From UBA1723 sp045641625 (GTDB lineage: Bacteria; Bacteroidota; Bacteroidia; Bacteroidales; Paludibacteraceae), in assembly GCA_045641625.1 (NCBI GenBank), contig JAZUHH010000003.1:1-64000 (forward strand): DNA of 64,000 bases. Reading direction: 5' to 3'. Below, piece by piece: positions 25,858 through 40,800 of the stretch (the first letter of the stretch is position 1; the number at the start of each line of letters is the position of its first letter). The translations under genes and the position numbers were made by a program. Below the pieces are notes generated by a model. It did not search any database. It was not told the DNA's origin and was given only the letters and a program-made list of their open reading frames with translations.

Positions 25858-28800
25858 GTGAACTGTGTGTTCCCTGTCGATATCGTCATGATCAAGGCTA
25901 ACATACAGTTCAAGATTGCTGACTGCTTGTTCGAGAAAGACAACGAATACATATTCAAGGTTGGAGACAAGGACGGAGAGACTTTGGGTGCTACAATCTC
26001 GAAGGATACAAAGGTATATGTCTTGGCAAAAGATACTTGCGGACAGTCACAAGAGACATACATCACTCTTACTGTTCCTGAGTCATTGAAGCTAGACACT
26101 TGGTCTGCAGATGTGACAGAGGTTTGCCACGATGTGAAAACAGACATCAATTTGGCTATAAGTGGTGGTACAAAACCATACACTTACAGGGTAAACAGTG
26201 ATGAAGCTGTAAAAATGGGAGAAACTGAGTCAACAGCTACAATCAAGGAGGCTCAGGGTACATACTCGGTTTCAGTGACCGACGCCAACGGATGTTCTGT
26301 TTCAAGTGAGACTGATGTTGTGATTACAAATCCATCGTCATTCACAGTCGGAACGCTTTCTGATACCAACACTGACATTTGTAAGGGCGGTGAGATTCCG
26401 ACAATAACAGTTTCCGGCTCCAAGTCAAAATTGGACTGTGATGACTGCATATCGTATGTTTGGACTAGCGATGCTGACACCGAGGATCCTAAAGTCAAGC
26501 TAAGCGAGACAGCTTCATTCAAGTCAACTAAGACTGAGGTGGGTGTCTATAAATATACGGTTACAGTTAGTGACAAGTGTTCGAACACAAGCAATGATCT
26601 TCATTACACATTGTCAATAAGCGGCAAGCCGACTGTGTCTTTGTTAGGATCAGTTGCCGATATCTGTCAGGGCAGTGCATTCGACCTTACTTCATTGACA
26701 AAGAATGTCGTTGACAACCAGAATACAATAACAGCTGAGGGCTGGAAGTACAGAAAGTCAGGTGCAGAGACATGGTTAGACTACACACCTGACACACCAG
26801 TCAGCGACGCAGGTACATACGAGATCAAGTATTATGCAGAGAACTCTTGCGGCGGTACTTATTCAGAGGCTACTGTAACAGCAAACGTTGACGCGACATC
26901 TTACGTAGAGTTCGCAGACGCAAGCGTAAGCGTATGTCCTGGCAACGATGCTACGGTAACACTTCAGAATGTTGTCGGAGACGTCACAGCATACATCTGG
27001 AAGGATAAGGAAGCGGACAAGTTGCCGGCAACAATTACTGCCGGCAAGATTACTCAAGCTATCGGAGACGGTGATGTATGGCATATATCTGCAACAGCCA
27101 AGAACGGAACTTGTAGCGCATCTGAGCCTGCTACTGCCACAATGTCAGCTTCCGCAAGACCTTCGGTAACAATTACAGAGACAACAGCGTTGTGTAAGGA
27201 CGGAGACGAGGAAGCACAGCAGAAGGCTTTGTTGACAGCAAACGCTACAGGTGTGACATACAACTGGTACAAGGAGGGAGCAAAAGAGACAAGTCTTGGC
27301 ACAAAGAACACTCTTGAGGTTGCCGAGGCAGGCACATACCATGTCGAGGTGTCAATGGGCGAGAACTGTACAAACTCGATATCTCATATTGTATCAGCAA
27401 ACTCTAAGCCTAGCGTATCGCTAAGCTATGATAAGGTTTGTGAAGGAAAGAATACAACACTTAATGCTAATGCCACAGGCGTTACATACAAGTGGGACTC
27501 AGAGACTGAATACAGTGACAAGCCTTCAATCACAGTAAGCTCTGACAACAAGGAGCATACAGTATATGTCAAGGATTCTAAGGGTTGTGTGAACAGTGAC
27601 AGCAAGGTAGTTGAGTTCAACGAACTTCCTCAGCCTGTTATAGAGAAGACATATGCTGACGACTACTTGTGTAACGATGGAATTGCATTGGCATTGAGAA
27701 CTTCTGAGGAATACACTACATACAAGTGGAGTACAGCAGAAGTGACTCGCGAGATTAACGTGAGTGCAGCAGGCAAGTACACAGTTACAGTCACTGATGG
27801 AAACGGATGTAAGAACACATCAGAGGAGCATGTGGTCATTCTATATGACTCTCCTGCACTCAACGATGTTGACCCGCAGACAGTGTGCGAAGGCTCTCCG
27901 GCTGACTTTACATTGACTATTAAGACAGCGACTACGGGAGACTACAAGTACACAGTTGACGGTCATGAGTCCACTGATGCTACTGACAAGACAAAGTTCA
28001 CTCTTGGAAAAGGAACACACAAGGCAGTCGTTACCGACAAGTACGGATGTCCAAGTGGCGAGATCGACGTTGTGGTCAGCGAGTATCTTGCTCCTGTAAT
28101 CGGAGACGTTACAGTTCCTGCAATTTGTGCCGGAACAGAAGGAGTTACATTGACAGCTCCATCAGTAACATGGAACGATGCGAACGAGAACAATACGGCA
28201 CGCAAATTCGGATGGTATGTCGGAGATACAGAGGTCACTTCAGACTACATCAAGGACTTGGCTGCCGGTACACATACTTTGACATACAAGGTCAAGAACG
28301 AGTGCACCAAGACTGAGAAAAGCAACTTTACGTTGACAGTGAACGCCAACCCAACAGTAGCGATGTCTGCTGTGTCAGATTGTGATAAAAATACAACGTT
28401 GACTGCTGCCGGAGATAACGGAACAACTCCATACACTTATGCATGGTCTAATGATGGTGTTGCATATTCTGAATTTGCTACAACTGACGTTCAGCCTGTT
28501 TCTAAGCCTGACGCTTGGGCAGAAGGTCAATTGAATGTCAGTGAGCACTGGTGGGTGAAGGTGAAGGACAAGAATGGTTGTGTGAGCGTAGATCCAGCAG
28601 ATAATACTGCTACCATTTATAGAACACCTTCTATTACATTGGATCCAGAATCTCAGACTATTTGCAAGAATCAGTCCGCAGAGATTTCTTACTCTAATTT
28701 GATCGGTAGCTTGAATAGTTTCGAAGGTCTTTCTCACGGAACAGGCAAGTTCACTACTGAAAGTCCTTTGACAGAAAGCAAGGTATTCGATATTAAGGTT

Positions 28801-31800
28801 GAAAATGGTACTTGTGATGTCAAGCCATTCCAGGTAACCGTAGGAGTTTATGATGATTTTGTTCCAGGTGCAATTGTCCTAGATTCTAAGACAATCTGTG
28901 CAAATAGTGCTGAAACAATCACTATAGGCGAGTCAGCTCCTGCAAGCGGCGGAAACGGAGCATACAGTTACCAGTGGTATGTAAACGGCACTGAGATTGA
29001 TGGTGCAACGTCTGCAACTTATACTATTGATGACGCATACAAGAATACAGCCGGCAATTACGACTTCACAAGAGAGGTTAGTGACGGCAAGTGCTCAACA
29101 ACTCCTGTTGTCAGCACGAATACATATACATTGAATGTTTCGGCTGTTCCGGCTGTAATGTTTGCCGAGGAGAACTATCCTACTTGTGCAGGCAACGATG
29201 CAGAGATTGAGGTTAAGGGTATAAGCGGAAGCGTTTCGGTTATATACTCCGAGAACGCTGACTATTCTTCGCCAAAACCATTGGCTTTGTCATCGGACAA
29301 CAAGATTAAGCTTACAGTTGACAAGAATTACTACATCAAGGCTGTAGCTACTGCTGAGGGTTGCTCCGATGTGCAAGCAACGACTATGGTCACTGCGACA
29401 GCATTGCCGACAGTAACATTGAAGAGTGATTACCTATGTGTGAATGCAGGAGGTACTATTTCTGATGCAACAATTACTGCAACTGAAGGATTTGATTCCT
29501 ATACTTGGTACAAGGATGGTGTGAAGTTAGATGGAAAGACAACTAACGCTATCACGACTAGTGAGGAGGGATCTTATAAGGTAGAAATCACTCAGGGATC
29601 TTGTTCGAATGAGTCAAGTCCTTTGGTTCTTAACAAGACAGCTTCTCCTGTAGTGACTGAAAACTTCATTACCGGTTCAGTTTGTCCTGTAAGGGCTTCT
29701 AACGCATTTGGAAGTCATGAGTTGTCAGTCACAGCAAGTGATGCCGTAGCAGGAGAATTCTCTTACTTATGGACAGGAGTTTCTTCTTCTGCTTCAAATA
29801 CTGCCAAGATAACATCTTCGTGTGACGCAACACACAGCTACTCAGTAACTGTAACAAATGCGACAACTAAGTGTTACACTACTGTTGGAGGGGAATTCAC
29901 TATCCAGGCACCGACATTGACATTCGAAAAAACTTCTTATGACGATGTCAAGTTGTCCGCTACAGGCTGTAGCTTCTCAATACCTGACTTCACGCAGGGT
30001 GATAATGCCATGAAGGCAACATCTGCTTGCGTAGGCAACAACTATGACAGCAGCGAGATTGCTTACGTTCAGTCAGATAATGCAGGCGGTGATTATTCTG
30101 CGGGCTCAGCAGACAGAACAATTACTGTAACGATGTCCGCTACAGACTTCTGTACTACTACACCTGTTGAAGCTACAAGAAAAGTCATTATCCCTGCGAA
30201 GGCCTCTATTACGAATGTCGAGCCTTCACAGCCTAAGTGTTTCGGAGAGGAGAACGGATCCATGACAATTACAGCCACTGGAGAAGGCGAGTTGAAGTAT
30301 GCTTACAAGGAGCACTCTGCATCAACTTATAGTGAGCCTAAAAACTCATCAGTAATTTCCGGCTTGGGCGCAGGATTCTATGACGTTAAGGTTATTGACG
30401 GTAACGGTTGTCCTGTAGAGCATGTAAATACAGAGGTGAAGGATCCAGACAAGCTTGTATTGAGTGGAGCTGATGCCTTTGTATGTAACGGACAGACAAC
30501 AAGCATCAAGGTTACGGCTTCGGGTGGTACAGTGACTGCAGAGAATAAATATACATTCTCGCTTGCAGGTAAGGATATTACTCATGAGTTGGAAGCTACA
30601 TTCGATGATTTGGATGGAACATCTTCTGGAAAGGCATATATATTCACAGTTAAGGATGCAAACAACTGTGAAGCAGAGAAGACAATAACAGTTACTCAGA
30701 GAGATAACATTACTGTTACATTGTCCGCTACAGAGGACAAGTGTGATGTTAGCCCTACAGTAACATTTACACCATCTCTAAATGATGCGACAAAGTATGA
30801 GTTCAGTTGGAACGGTGGCGCTTATGGCTCTGATAACAGCCAGACACTGAAGTTTGAAGAGACTGATGGCGCATTGAACTATAAGGAGGCTACATGGACT
30901 GTTCAGGTTAGGGACAAGAGCAATGACTGTATGTCAACAGTTTCTGCCCCACTGACTGGAAAGATTTACAGAAAGCCAACCATATCGTTCACAGTACCGA
31001 CAAATGCTTGTGCAGTTTCTGCTGAAGACTATGAGATTGTCGCAACTGTAAACGGTTACACTGATGACGCATCATACTCATGGAGCGGTGACGCCAAGAA
31101 TGTGAATGACACTAAGACAACAATTACAAAGAGTGATTGTGCCGAGACTTACAGATACTCTTTGAGTGTAGTGTCAGCAGGTGACAAGTGTAATGCAACT
31201 GATGATGGTACATTCACAACAACTATTTCTGCTCCGGTACTTACTAAGAAGGGAGACATCGTACTTAAGGGTACGGATTGTAATTTCGTCTTGAACTCTG
31301 ACAGTATCAAGAAGAAGTTCTCTGTAGAAAGCACTTGCGGAAATACAGACGACTCTAATTTGACATGGTCATACTATTCGAATGCAGAAGGAACTTCTCC
31401 TGTAACATTGTCAGATATAAGCGAGACATCAACAATCTATGTAAAGGTTGCATACAAGTGTTCGGGTGACAACACTGAATCAGCTCTTGTGCCTGTTACA
31501 GTGACATTCCCTTCGAAGCCGGCAAAGCCAGTTTTGACTCCTGTGTCTAGCTGTTCTAATGTCGATAACGGAGAGATCGTGGTAACAGAGGTTGCTGACA
31601 TTACATATACAATGGCAGGTCATGTATATGATGAGGCTAACCACAAGTTCTCTGGTTTGTCAGCAGGTTCTTACACAGTTGTTGCTACTGACACTAACGG
31701 ATGTATAAACGGTGATGATGTAACTATAGCTAACTATGACAGCTACGATGTTACAGCAGAAAACATCACAAAGTGCTACTCAGAGGCAAGCTCTCTTACA

Positions 31801-34800
31801 TTCAGCGCTAGTGTAGGCGGTGTAACAGACGGATATGAATTCCACTGGGTTAAGGGTGCTGTTGACCAGACAACTGCTCCTTCTATAACTTCTACAAATG
31901 TTGGCAAGGAGACTGACACCTGGTCGGTTTACGCTATAGACTCAAAGGGATGTAAGTCAAATGTCAAGGAAAATGTTACATTGACAATCAATCCGACTCC
32001 GAGAGTAGAGTTGAATTCTAGTGAGAAGTCATGTGAGGAAAATATTGAATTCAAGGCAGTGGCTAGTGGCGGTACTTCTCCATATACATACAAGTGGGAC
32101 GGCTCGACAACTGCTGAGGGATCGGATTCAAAGACATTCTACTATTCTTCTTTGACTGATGCTGAAGTAAGCAAGCTTGAGACTCATAGTGTAGTAGTGG
32201 TTGATGATAACGGATGTGAAAGCGAGTCATCTGGAAACAAAACAGCTACAATCTTTAAGAAGCCTGTATTGGGTGCATTTACTATTACAGATAAGAACAC
32301 TGATGGTACAATAAGAACTGGCTACTGTGCTAGTGAGGATAGATATGGTGTTGGAGCCACATTTGCTACCGGTACAAATGCAGGATATACAGAGGGTACA
32401 AATACTTATGTTTGGACTCCAGATGGTACTGAGATTGTAGGAGAAGGTGCAAATGTCAAGTTCAAGCGTGACATGAAAAAGCGTTGCGGTGGCGAGTACA
32501 AATACACCCTACAAGTTACTAACGACAAGAGTGGATGTAGCAGTGACATCACGCCAGGCAGATTCTATGCTGATTTGGAGCAGCCTACGATCAACGCGAC
32601 TCCGGATCCAATCGAATTGACTTCAGGTTCGGAATGTAAGTACCCTGTTGATTTCGAAAAGATCAAGACGAATATAAAGTTCGAGATTGCCGACTGCTTG
32701 TTTGAAAAAGACAACACATACGAGTTCAGAGTTGGCAGCAAGGATGGTGAACTCCTTGGTGCAGATGCGACAATTTCTGCCGAAACAAAGGTATATGTAT
32801 TGGCTAAGGATACTTGTGGTAGCATAGATCCAACTAATCACTCTAGGGTGACTTACATTACCTTGCAGGTTCCAGAGGCATTGAAGCTTGACACTTGGGC
32901 CGCTGCAGGCGAGACTGAGGTCTGCTACAACGAGACTGCTGACATCAATTTGAAGGTGAGCGGAGGTACAGCTCCTTACTCTTACAAGGTTACAGGTGAT
33001 GAAACAGCTACTGAAATAGCCGATAAGAAGGCGGAAGCTACAATCAGCAGAAAGCAGGGCATATACTCGGTTTCAGTTACTGACGCCAACGGATGTTCTG
33101 TTTCAAGTGAGACTGATGTTGTGATTACAAATCCGTCAACATTCACGGTAGGAACACTTTCTGAAGCAAATACATCAGTATGTGAAAAGTCAGCGAATCC
33201 GGAAGTTGAGATTATCGGTGCTGTATCGGCTTCCAAGGCCGCTTGTAGCGACTGTATCGAGTACAAGTGGGTAGCGAAGGACAAACCTGAAGTTACTATA
33301 GGAACAGATGCCAAGTTCACTTCTTCAGAAACTACTGTTGGCAAGTACGAGTATCTTGTTACTGTTTATGACAAGTGTTCTAACAAGACAAGCGATCCGT
33401 TCGTGTACACTCATGTAATCAACGAGAGACCAGTCATTACAGCTCAGGATACCAAGGTATTGTGCTACAACGCTACTGCAGAAATTGAACCTGTGGTAAG
33501 CAAAGGTAAGCCAACTTATAAGTATGCTTGGACTAAGGCTGATGACGCATCTTACAGCGCAACTACTGCCAAGATAACAACTTCTGCTGAAGACCACAAG
33601 ACAGTCACTTACTCATTGGTTGTAACTGACGACAATTCTTGTGTGTCTGACAAGGTTGACTTCCAGGTTGAACAGCCGACAAGTCCTATCACTCACACAG
33701 TTGTTGACGTTAAGGAGCCATCAGCTTATGGCAAGGATAATGCTTCGTACACAGTTACTCTTGATGGTGGATACGGAAGCTTCAAGTATTGCATCACAGA
33801 TAAGTTTGGTGATAATTGTACTCCTTCAGAACTATACAATGGCACTTCAATCAACGAAACTGGTTTGGTTGCAGGTACATATTACATCAAAGTAGTCGAT
33901 GACAATGACTGTCCACACGACTTCTCAGTTAATGTTCCTTCTCCAAGCATGCCGGATGTTAATGTTGTTCACTCCGATGCTCTATGTATGAAGAATAGTG
34001 AGAATAATGGTAACGAGGGAACAATCACTATCACATCAATCTCTGGTAAGTTTACAATGGAGATGACTGATGGCAGCAAGAGTGTTACTTCAACTTACGA
34101 CGAAGATAAGGAACTTAACATTGCAACATTCACAGGCCTTGAAGCCGGTGAGTATGAGATGAAGTTCGTTCTTGACGCTGACAACAGTGTGACTACGGTG
34201 GTAACAGAGACTATCGGAGAGCCAGCAACTGCAGTGTCATTTGACTTGGCTTACAGCGAGGAGGGTGTTGGTTCTCCATGCACATACAACTACTCGGTAG
34301 TTGACTTGAAGAATGTTGCGGGAGGTACTCCTTACACAACTGTCATTGCAGGAGACAACTTTAATGACAAGTATCTTGTAGAGGTATTGTCAAAAGAGGC
34401 TGCGGCTTCATACAGCTCAGACAAGGACAATTTCACATTGTCTGGCGATGTTAAGTATGCAAGTCTTAAGGTTAAGTTGACAGATGGTAACGGATGTATT
34501 GCCACTCGCGAAATCAAATACACCCCTGCGATTGAAGATCTGCATATCACATGCGAGAATTTCAAGGGTATAGTTCTTCCTCTTGATGATAGATGCAAGA
34601 GTGATGTAAATATTTCTGCTCTCGATGTTATTGACAGCGTTTCTGCAAAACTTTGCGCTCCAAACGACGAGATCATTGTTGAGTATGCTTTGGATGGTTC
34701 GTCATTCAATCCAATGTCATTAGATCCAATGTCATCAAACCATACTCTTAACCATACTCTTACAAATGACAAGCGTAGCGAGACAATCACTTGGAAGTTC

Positions 34801-37800
34801 TCTACTAACTATGACGGAATCGGTACGACTTGTACTCAAAAGATTGAGGCTGTCGATGACAAGGCTCCAGTGATGAACGATCTTAACCCTTATTCAATAA
34901 GCTATCAGGGTTCAAGCAAGACTTGTGGTGCCGACTATGATAGAGATGCAAATAATGTCAAGGAACTTCTTGGTGTTAAGGACTGCTCGTTGAAAGAGGT
35001 CAGCTGGTGCTTGAAGAAGTCAGAGACAGATACAGAGTGCATCGAGGATGGTACTGTTTACGACAGCAAAAAGTCAACTGAGTTTACTGGCATCAAGATC
35101 GAGGATCTTCATTTCGGTGACTACGTGATTGTCTATACTGCAAAGGATGACGATGACCGTACAACATCTAAGGTTGAGAAATTGACAGTAGTTGACGATG
35201 TCAAGCCTTCATTTGAGTGTGTGCCAAACAACACATTGATTCTTGACGAACGTTGTGAGGCTGACAGTACAATCACATTCCAAGACTTTGCCAAGGATTA
35301 CTTGTTCAAGGCTGGAGTAATTGACACTGTCGGAGGTGTAATAACTGATAAGACAACTACTGGCAGCGGTGTAACTTACAAGACTGACGGTTCTGGCAAG
35401 ATTACAGAGATTACCGACGAGTGCGGCGATCCTCTAACAGTCGAGTACAAGACTAACAAGGACGCTTCGGTTAAGGAGTTGAACACTACAGACCTAAAGG
35501 TTGAACTTAGCAGCATGTCTGACAAGGTTGAAATCGAGTGGACATTGGTTGACGCTTCTCCTAACAAGAACCGTTCGGAGTCTTGCACAACAACTATCAC
35601 TCCGGTAGATACAATCAGACCTGATGTTTCTGCAGTAACTCTTGCTGACAAGACAATCAATTACAGTGAAACACCAGCTGACAAGTGCTCGGCTAAGTAC
35701 AAGACAGTCGAGTCTGATCTAAAGGCATTGATCTTTGACAAAGTATTTGACTGCTCTAAAGCAAATTCAATAGACATTGTGATCAGAGACAAGGACGGTA
35801 ATGTCGTAGCTTCAAAGGACAATGTATATGTTGACAATAACGGCACAGCTGAATACAGCGAGCTTGTCAAGGATTTGAAGCATGGAGACTATAAAGTTGA
35901 GTACACAATCACTGACAAGAGTCCTGCCGGAAACAAGTCATCAATAACTCAGAATTTGAATGTGAAGGATGACATTGCTCCTGATGTCGCTTGCAACAAT
36001 GACGATGTAATCAACGTACCTGTCGGAGTAGAGTGTGACACAGTTGTCAAGCTTGACTTCGAGAAGCTGTTGTTCGCTTTGCGTGCTGAGGCAGTTTTGG
36101 GAACTTCAGCTACAGACGAGAGCGGTAATCTGATCAAGTACGAGAGCAGCGATTCGATCCAGACTTCAATCTTCAACACAGAGTTCAATTTCTCTGACGA
36201 TCAGAAGAAGGCTATGAAGAACGACTGTGACGAGGCTCTTACTACTAAGGTTGTGGTTGCTACTAAGGACGAGTCAAACAACTTCGTAGCTGACGGAGAC
36301 ACACTTCGTTCTAGCAGTTCAATGTCAATCAAGTACAAGGAGGAGAAGCAGGTAACTATAGTGATTGCCGACGCTTCAGGAAATCCAGTCGAGTGTGTAT
36401 ATAGATTGGTCGGTGCTCCTCAGATTCTAAAACATCATGATCTTGATGATGAAACAGAATTCAAGACCAAGAAGGATGATTCTGGCAAGGAGGAGTGTTC
36501 ATACGATTACTCTAAGACATTTGAGGATGTTTACAGGGAGATCTATAAGCAGGAATACAAGGATTGTTCTCCTGTATCTGAGTTGAAGTACACAATCACC
36601 GATTCTAAAGACAGCGACAAGAAGATTGACGGTTCTATTAAGCCAACAGAGTCATTCAGTGAACTTCTTGTTCCTGGAGACTACACAATCGAGTGGAATG
36701 CTGTTGGACTTGACGGAACAACAACTAATAAGGTTGATGAGCATGAAATCAAGGTTACTGACGGCGTAGCTCCAGAGATTGCCTGCCCTGATACAGTAAG
36801 AATTAACTTGACTGCAGAGTGCAATGTGTCAATTGACATGGATCTTCACCAGTTGGCTCTTGGTCACTTGAAGGACAAGATAACAGTCGGTTCTGACGGT
36901 GTAATCAGCGCAAAGAACTCTGGTGACGAGAATTACTTCAGCACTTCTGAAACTGACGGTCACAAGACTATCACAAATATCTATGATGACTGCGGTATGG
37001 ATTTGACTGTGAAGGTTTCCGGAACTGAGGGTGTTGTTGGCGACGTTGACAAGATGACTGTTTCATTCGATCAGTTCGATATTGACAACAACAATCTGAA
37101 GAAGAATGTTTATTGGACATTGAACGATGGAACTAACAACTCTAAGCAGTGTAAGACCGTAGTCAAGGCTGAGGATGTTACACCTCCTACTATCGCCACT
37201 TCTTTGAAGGATATGGAGCTTGTAGCTGACAACAAGTGCGAGGGTAAGACAACAATGTCCAAGACTGATGTTATCGACCTTCTAAAGGTTGCTGATTGCA
37301 GCGGCTACGACATCACTTACAAGCTAATGAATACTGACGACACTTACGTTCAGGACGGTGATAAGGACAAGGTATTCATCATCGGCGAGAGCAATGCCAT
37401 CACAGTAACTGACGGTCAGACTATCGAGTGGTTCGCTACTGACCGAAGCGAGAAGCACAATACAAGTTCTGTTACTCAGAAGGTGGTTGTCAAGGATATG
37501 ACTGCTCCTGATGCAGTCTGCAACAAGCTTGTCCCTGACGTTGTGGTTACAGAGGCGATGTTGGGCGGTGCCAAGTGCATTGATTCTACATTCTTGAAGT
37601 CTAACGGCTTGTTGACTCTTGAGAATATAGATGCCAAGAAGCAGTACATTACTGACAACTGCTCTCCATACGAGGATATTACTAAGGTTCCTACTCGCTA
37701 TTTCGGTGACGAGAAGGAGGATATGGGTGCTCCATTCAAGGTTGGAGAGACTCAGATCCAGTGGGTGTTCACAGACAAGGCTGGTAATGCAAACAATTTC

Positions 37801-40800
37801 TGTACTCAGACAATCACTATTCCGAATATTGCTCCAGAGATCGCTTGTCCTGACACAGTTATAGAGATTGCAGTTGACTACGACAAGATGTGTCTAGCTA
37901 CAACTTCTACTAAGAGCGAGGATATGGTTGAGTTCTTCCGCAAGCCAATCTTGGCAGAGCGAGGAATTGACGAGACTTCTGCTGACTATGACAGCCTATT
38001 GCATCACAGCGACTGCGGAAGCAAGTTGAGCGTAGAGAACGACAGACTTGACCAGGATGTAGAGTTGGCACTCGGCAAGACTGAGACTGTCAAGTACACT
38101 ATCAAGGACGAGCTTGGAAATACAACTACTTGTAAGGTTACATACAAGGGTGTTGACAAAGATAGTCCGGTTCTTACTTTGGACGCTGTCGATACATTGT
38201 TGAATCGTGGAAATGACTGCAAGGCTAACTATGAGCTTGCTCGCGATGAAATCTATACTCTTCTTGACATCAAGGACTGTACAGAGAAGCTTACAATAGA
38301 GTATTCAATCAATGGCGGCGAGAAGGTCAAGGTTAACAATAAGTTCTCTTATGACTTCGCCGAGCTTCTTGGTGACAATACAGTAACTTGGTACGTAAGC
38401 GACGGTATCAACCCAGTAAGCAAAAAGGATCAGAAGGTAACTGTAACAGATACTCTTGCTCCTGACTACGTTTGCCCTACTGAGCCAATCAAGGTTTATG
38501 TCGGAGATGACTGCAAGAATACAGACGTTATCTCTGCTAAGCAGATGTTGATCAACCTTCGTGCTGATGCAGTATTGACTCCTAAGGGTTCAAGCTATTG
38601 GGGTACACCGGAGTCTATGCTTGGAAGCCGAGACATGGACAAGATCTCTCATGACTGCCAGGATTCAGTATTGGTAAATGTCAAGGACGGAAGCTCATTC
38701 ACAAGCTTCGAGAACATCTCGTTGTCGTTGACAAGAGGTGAGTCCAAGTCTTACGAATTCGAGGTTACCGACGGCAGAAATGCATTCGAGTCTTGTGTCG
38801 TGACATTCGTGGCAGTCGATACAACAGCTCCTAAGGCTGACAGGTTGCATGACTTCTTGATATATTCTGAGGCAGGCAGATGTAGTGCTGACTACGAGGC
38901 GACTCTTTCAATGATGAAGGATTCTCTTCACCCAACAGACAACTGTACTGCTGAGCCTACAATATCTTATGTGAGCGGAAACGACACTATCAAGTTGACT
39001 GATGAAAATCCATTCAAGATTAAGGACTTGATGAACAAGGCAAGTCAGGAGATCACTTGGGTGGTTTCTGACGAGAGCGGAAACAAGGTTGTTCGCAAGC
39101 AGACAGTAGTTGTCAAGGATACTGTGCCACCGGCAGTGGACTGCGACAAGTATCCAACATTGACATACGTATTGAGAGAGCATAACAAGACAGTCTCTAT
39201 CGCAGACTTCCGCGGTTTGCCTAAGTATGCAATCGAGGATCAGTTCGACGACTTGTGCGACGGCTTGTTGGATCCTAAGATTGAGCGTCTTGACGGCAAG
39301 AGCTTCACAGATGACATCTATGATTTGGATGAGACTGTAGGTGTTAAGATCTCGTTCACAGACTTGTCGGATAATACAAGCTATTGTCAGACTGAGCTTG
39401 TCGTGAAGGATAGCGTTCATCCTGAGATTATCTGTCCAATGGACTACCAGGGTGTTCTTGCTTGTACTAACGACAACGTGATTCCGGAGATACCGGCTGA
39501 TCTTGACTACTTCAAGACTTACATCGGAGGTAAGGTATTGACAGAGAGAAATGTTACCGGATTCAAGGTAGAGGATTCTATGGAAGGAACCAAGTGTTCG
39601 GGTGCTGTGGTTCGCACTTACACAATCTATGACAGATTCAGGGACTCAAGCGTATGTGTCAACAAGTTCGCTGTAAAGGATACTTTGAGACCAACTTGGG
39701 TTAACAAGCTTGTTGGTGAGTTCCCTGTTATCGCTTGCCACGAGACTTTGGACGAGTCAATTCTTCCAACAGATCTAAGTGCAGTTGATAATTGCGGTGC
39801 AGCTACTGTCAAGTACGCATATAGCACTACTCAGAGTGACGATGCTACAGAGTGTAGCCATTACAACTACGAGCACATCTATACATACTATGCAGTTGAC
39901 GAGTGTGGTCTTTCAACTGTTGACAGTGTAGTCTTCAAGATTATTGTTCGCGATACTATCGCTCCGACATTTGACTTGCCTGAGTCATTTATTGACAGCG
40001 TGATTTCAGTTCAGTTCAAGAAGGAATGTATCTTCGAGATGATGGACATCACCGGATACCCTTATAACTTGGATGACAATTGTGCCGCAGCTTCGGTATT
40101 GAAGGTTTCTCAGACTCCTGAGGCTGGTACACATCTTCACGAGGACACTAATGCAGTGATATCTCTAACAGATGTCTGTGGTAACAAGACAGACTACACT
40201 AAGAAGATTATTGTTCCTAACCGCAAGGTTATCGTTGACATATCTTCTCATGACGAGGAGTTCTGTGAGGGATCTCGCAAGGATTTGAACTTGTTGTCTT
40301 CTGACCTTGTACCGGTTCACGGTAACTACTGGTATTACGATCCTGAGGTTAAGGAGTTCGTCAACAGAATTTCATTGTTCTCTTACGATGTGTTCAAGGA
40401 GCAGATTGACAACGACCATGTTATATGGAGTAACAACAGAAACATGCCTTACTACCGCAAGTTCTTTACAAGCGACAAGGCAGAGCGCGACTCTATCAAG
40501 AATGTGGCTCTTTCAGTGAACAATGTTACCCATACAGGTACTTACTTCATAGTCGCTACTGATACGTTGACTGGATGTAAGGATACAACTTCATTCTTCG
40601 TGAAGGTTATGGAGAAGCCTCGTGTAGCAATGGCTACAACCGTAGTTGAGAGCTGTGAGAACTTGCCTCTTCCAATCAGCGGACCTTCAGGTGAGTATGT
40701 TGACATCTACAACGTATGTGTTGACGACATGGGTTCTCCGATCACAAATTCAGGTTGGATCTTGAATGACACAGTTTACGCAGGTCGTCCTGTTGTATTC

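Larger units (their letters stand above)
24214..26631 (+). repeat. 2.4-kb internal module block, copy A (contains the TAG)
   Basis: Protein-level alignment with 30973-33432 runs continuously through KPTVTLHNPESSCAVS, LTWSYYSNAEGT, KFSGLAAGTYTVVATD, FHWVKGVVDQTEAPSIT, GYCSSEDRYGVEATF, AGYTEGTNSYVWT, KRDMTKRCGG, IADCLFEKDN, TDANGCSVSSETDVVITNP and DKCSN. Copy A is 2,418 nt and copy B 2,460 nt, offset about 6.76-6.80 kb. Confidence 0.85.
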
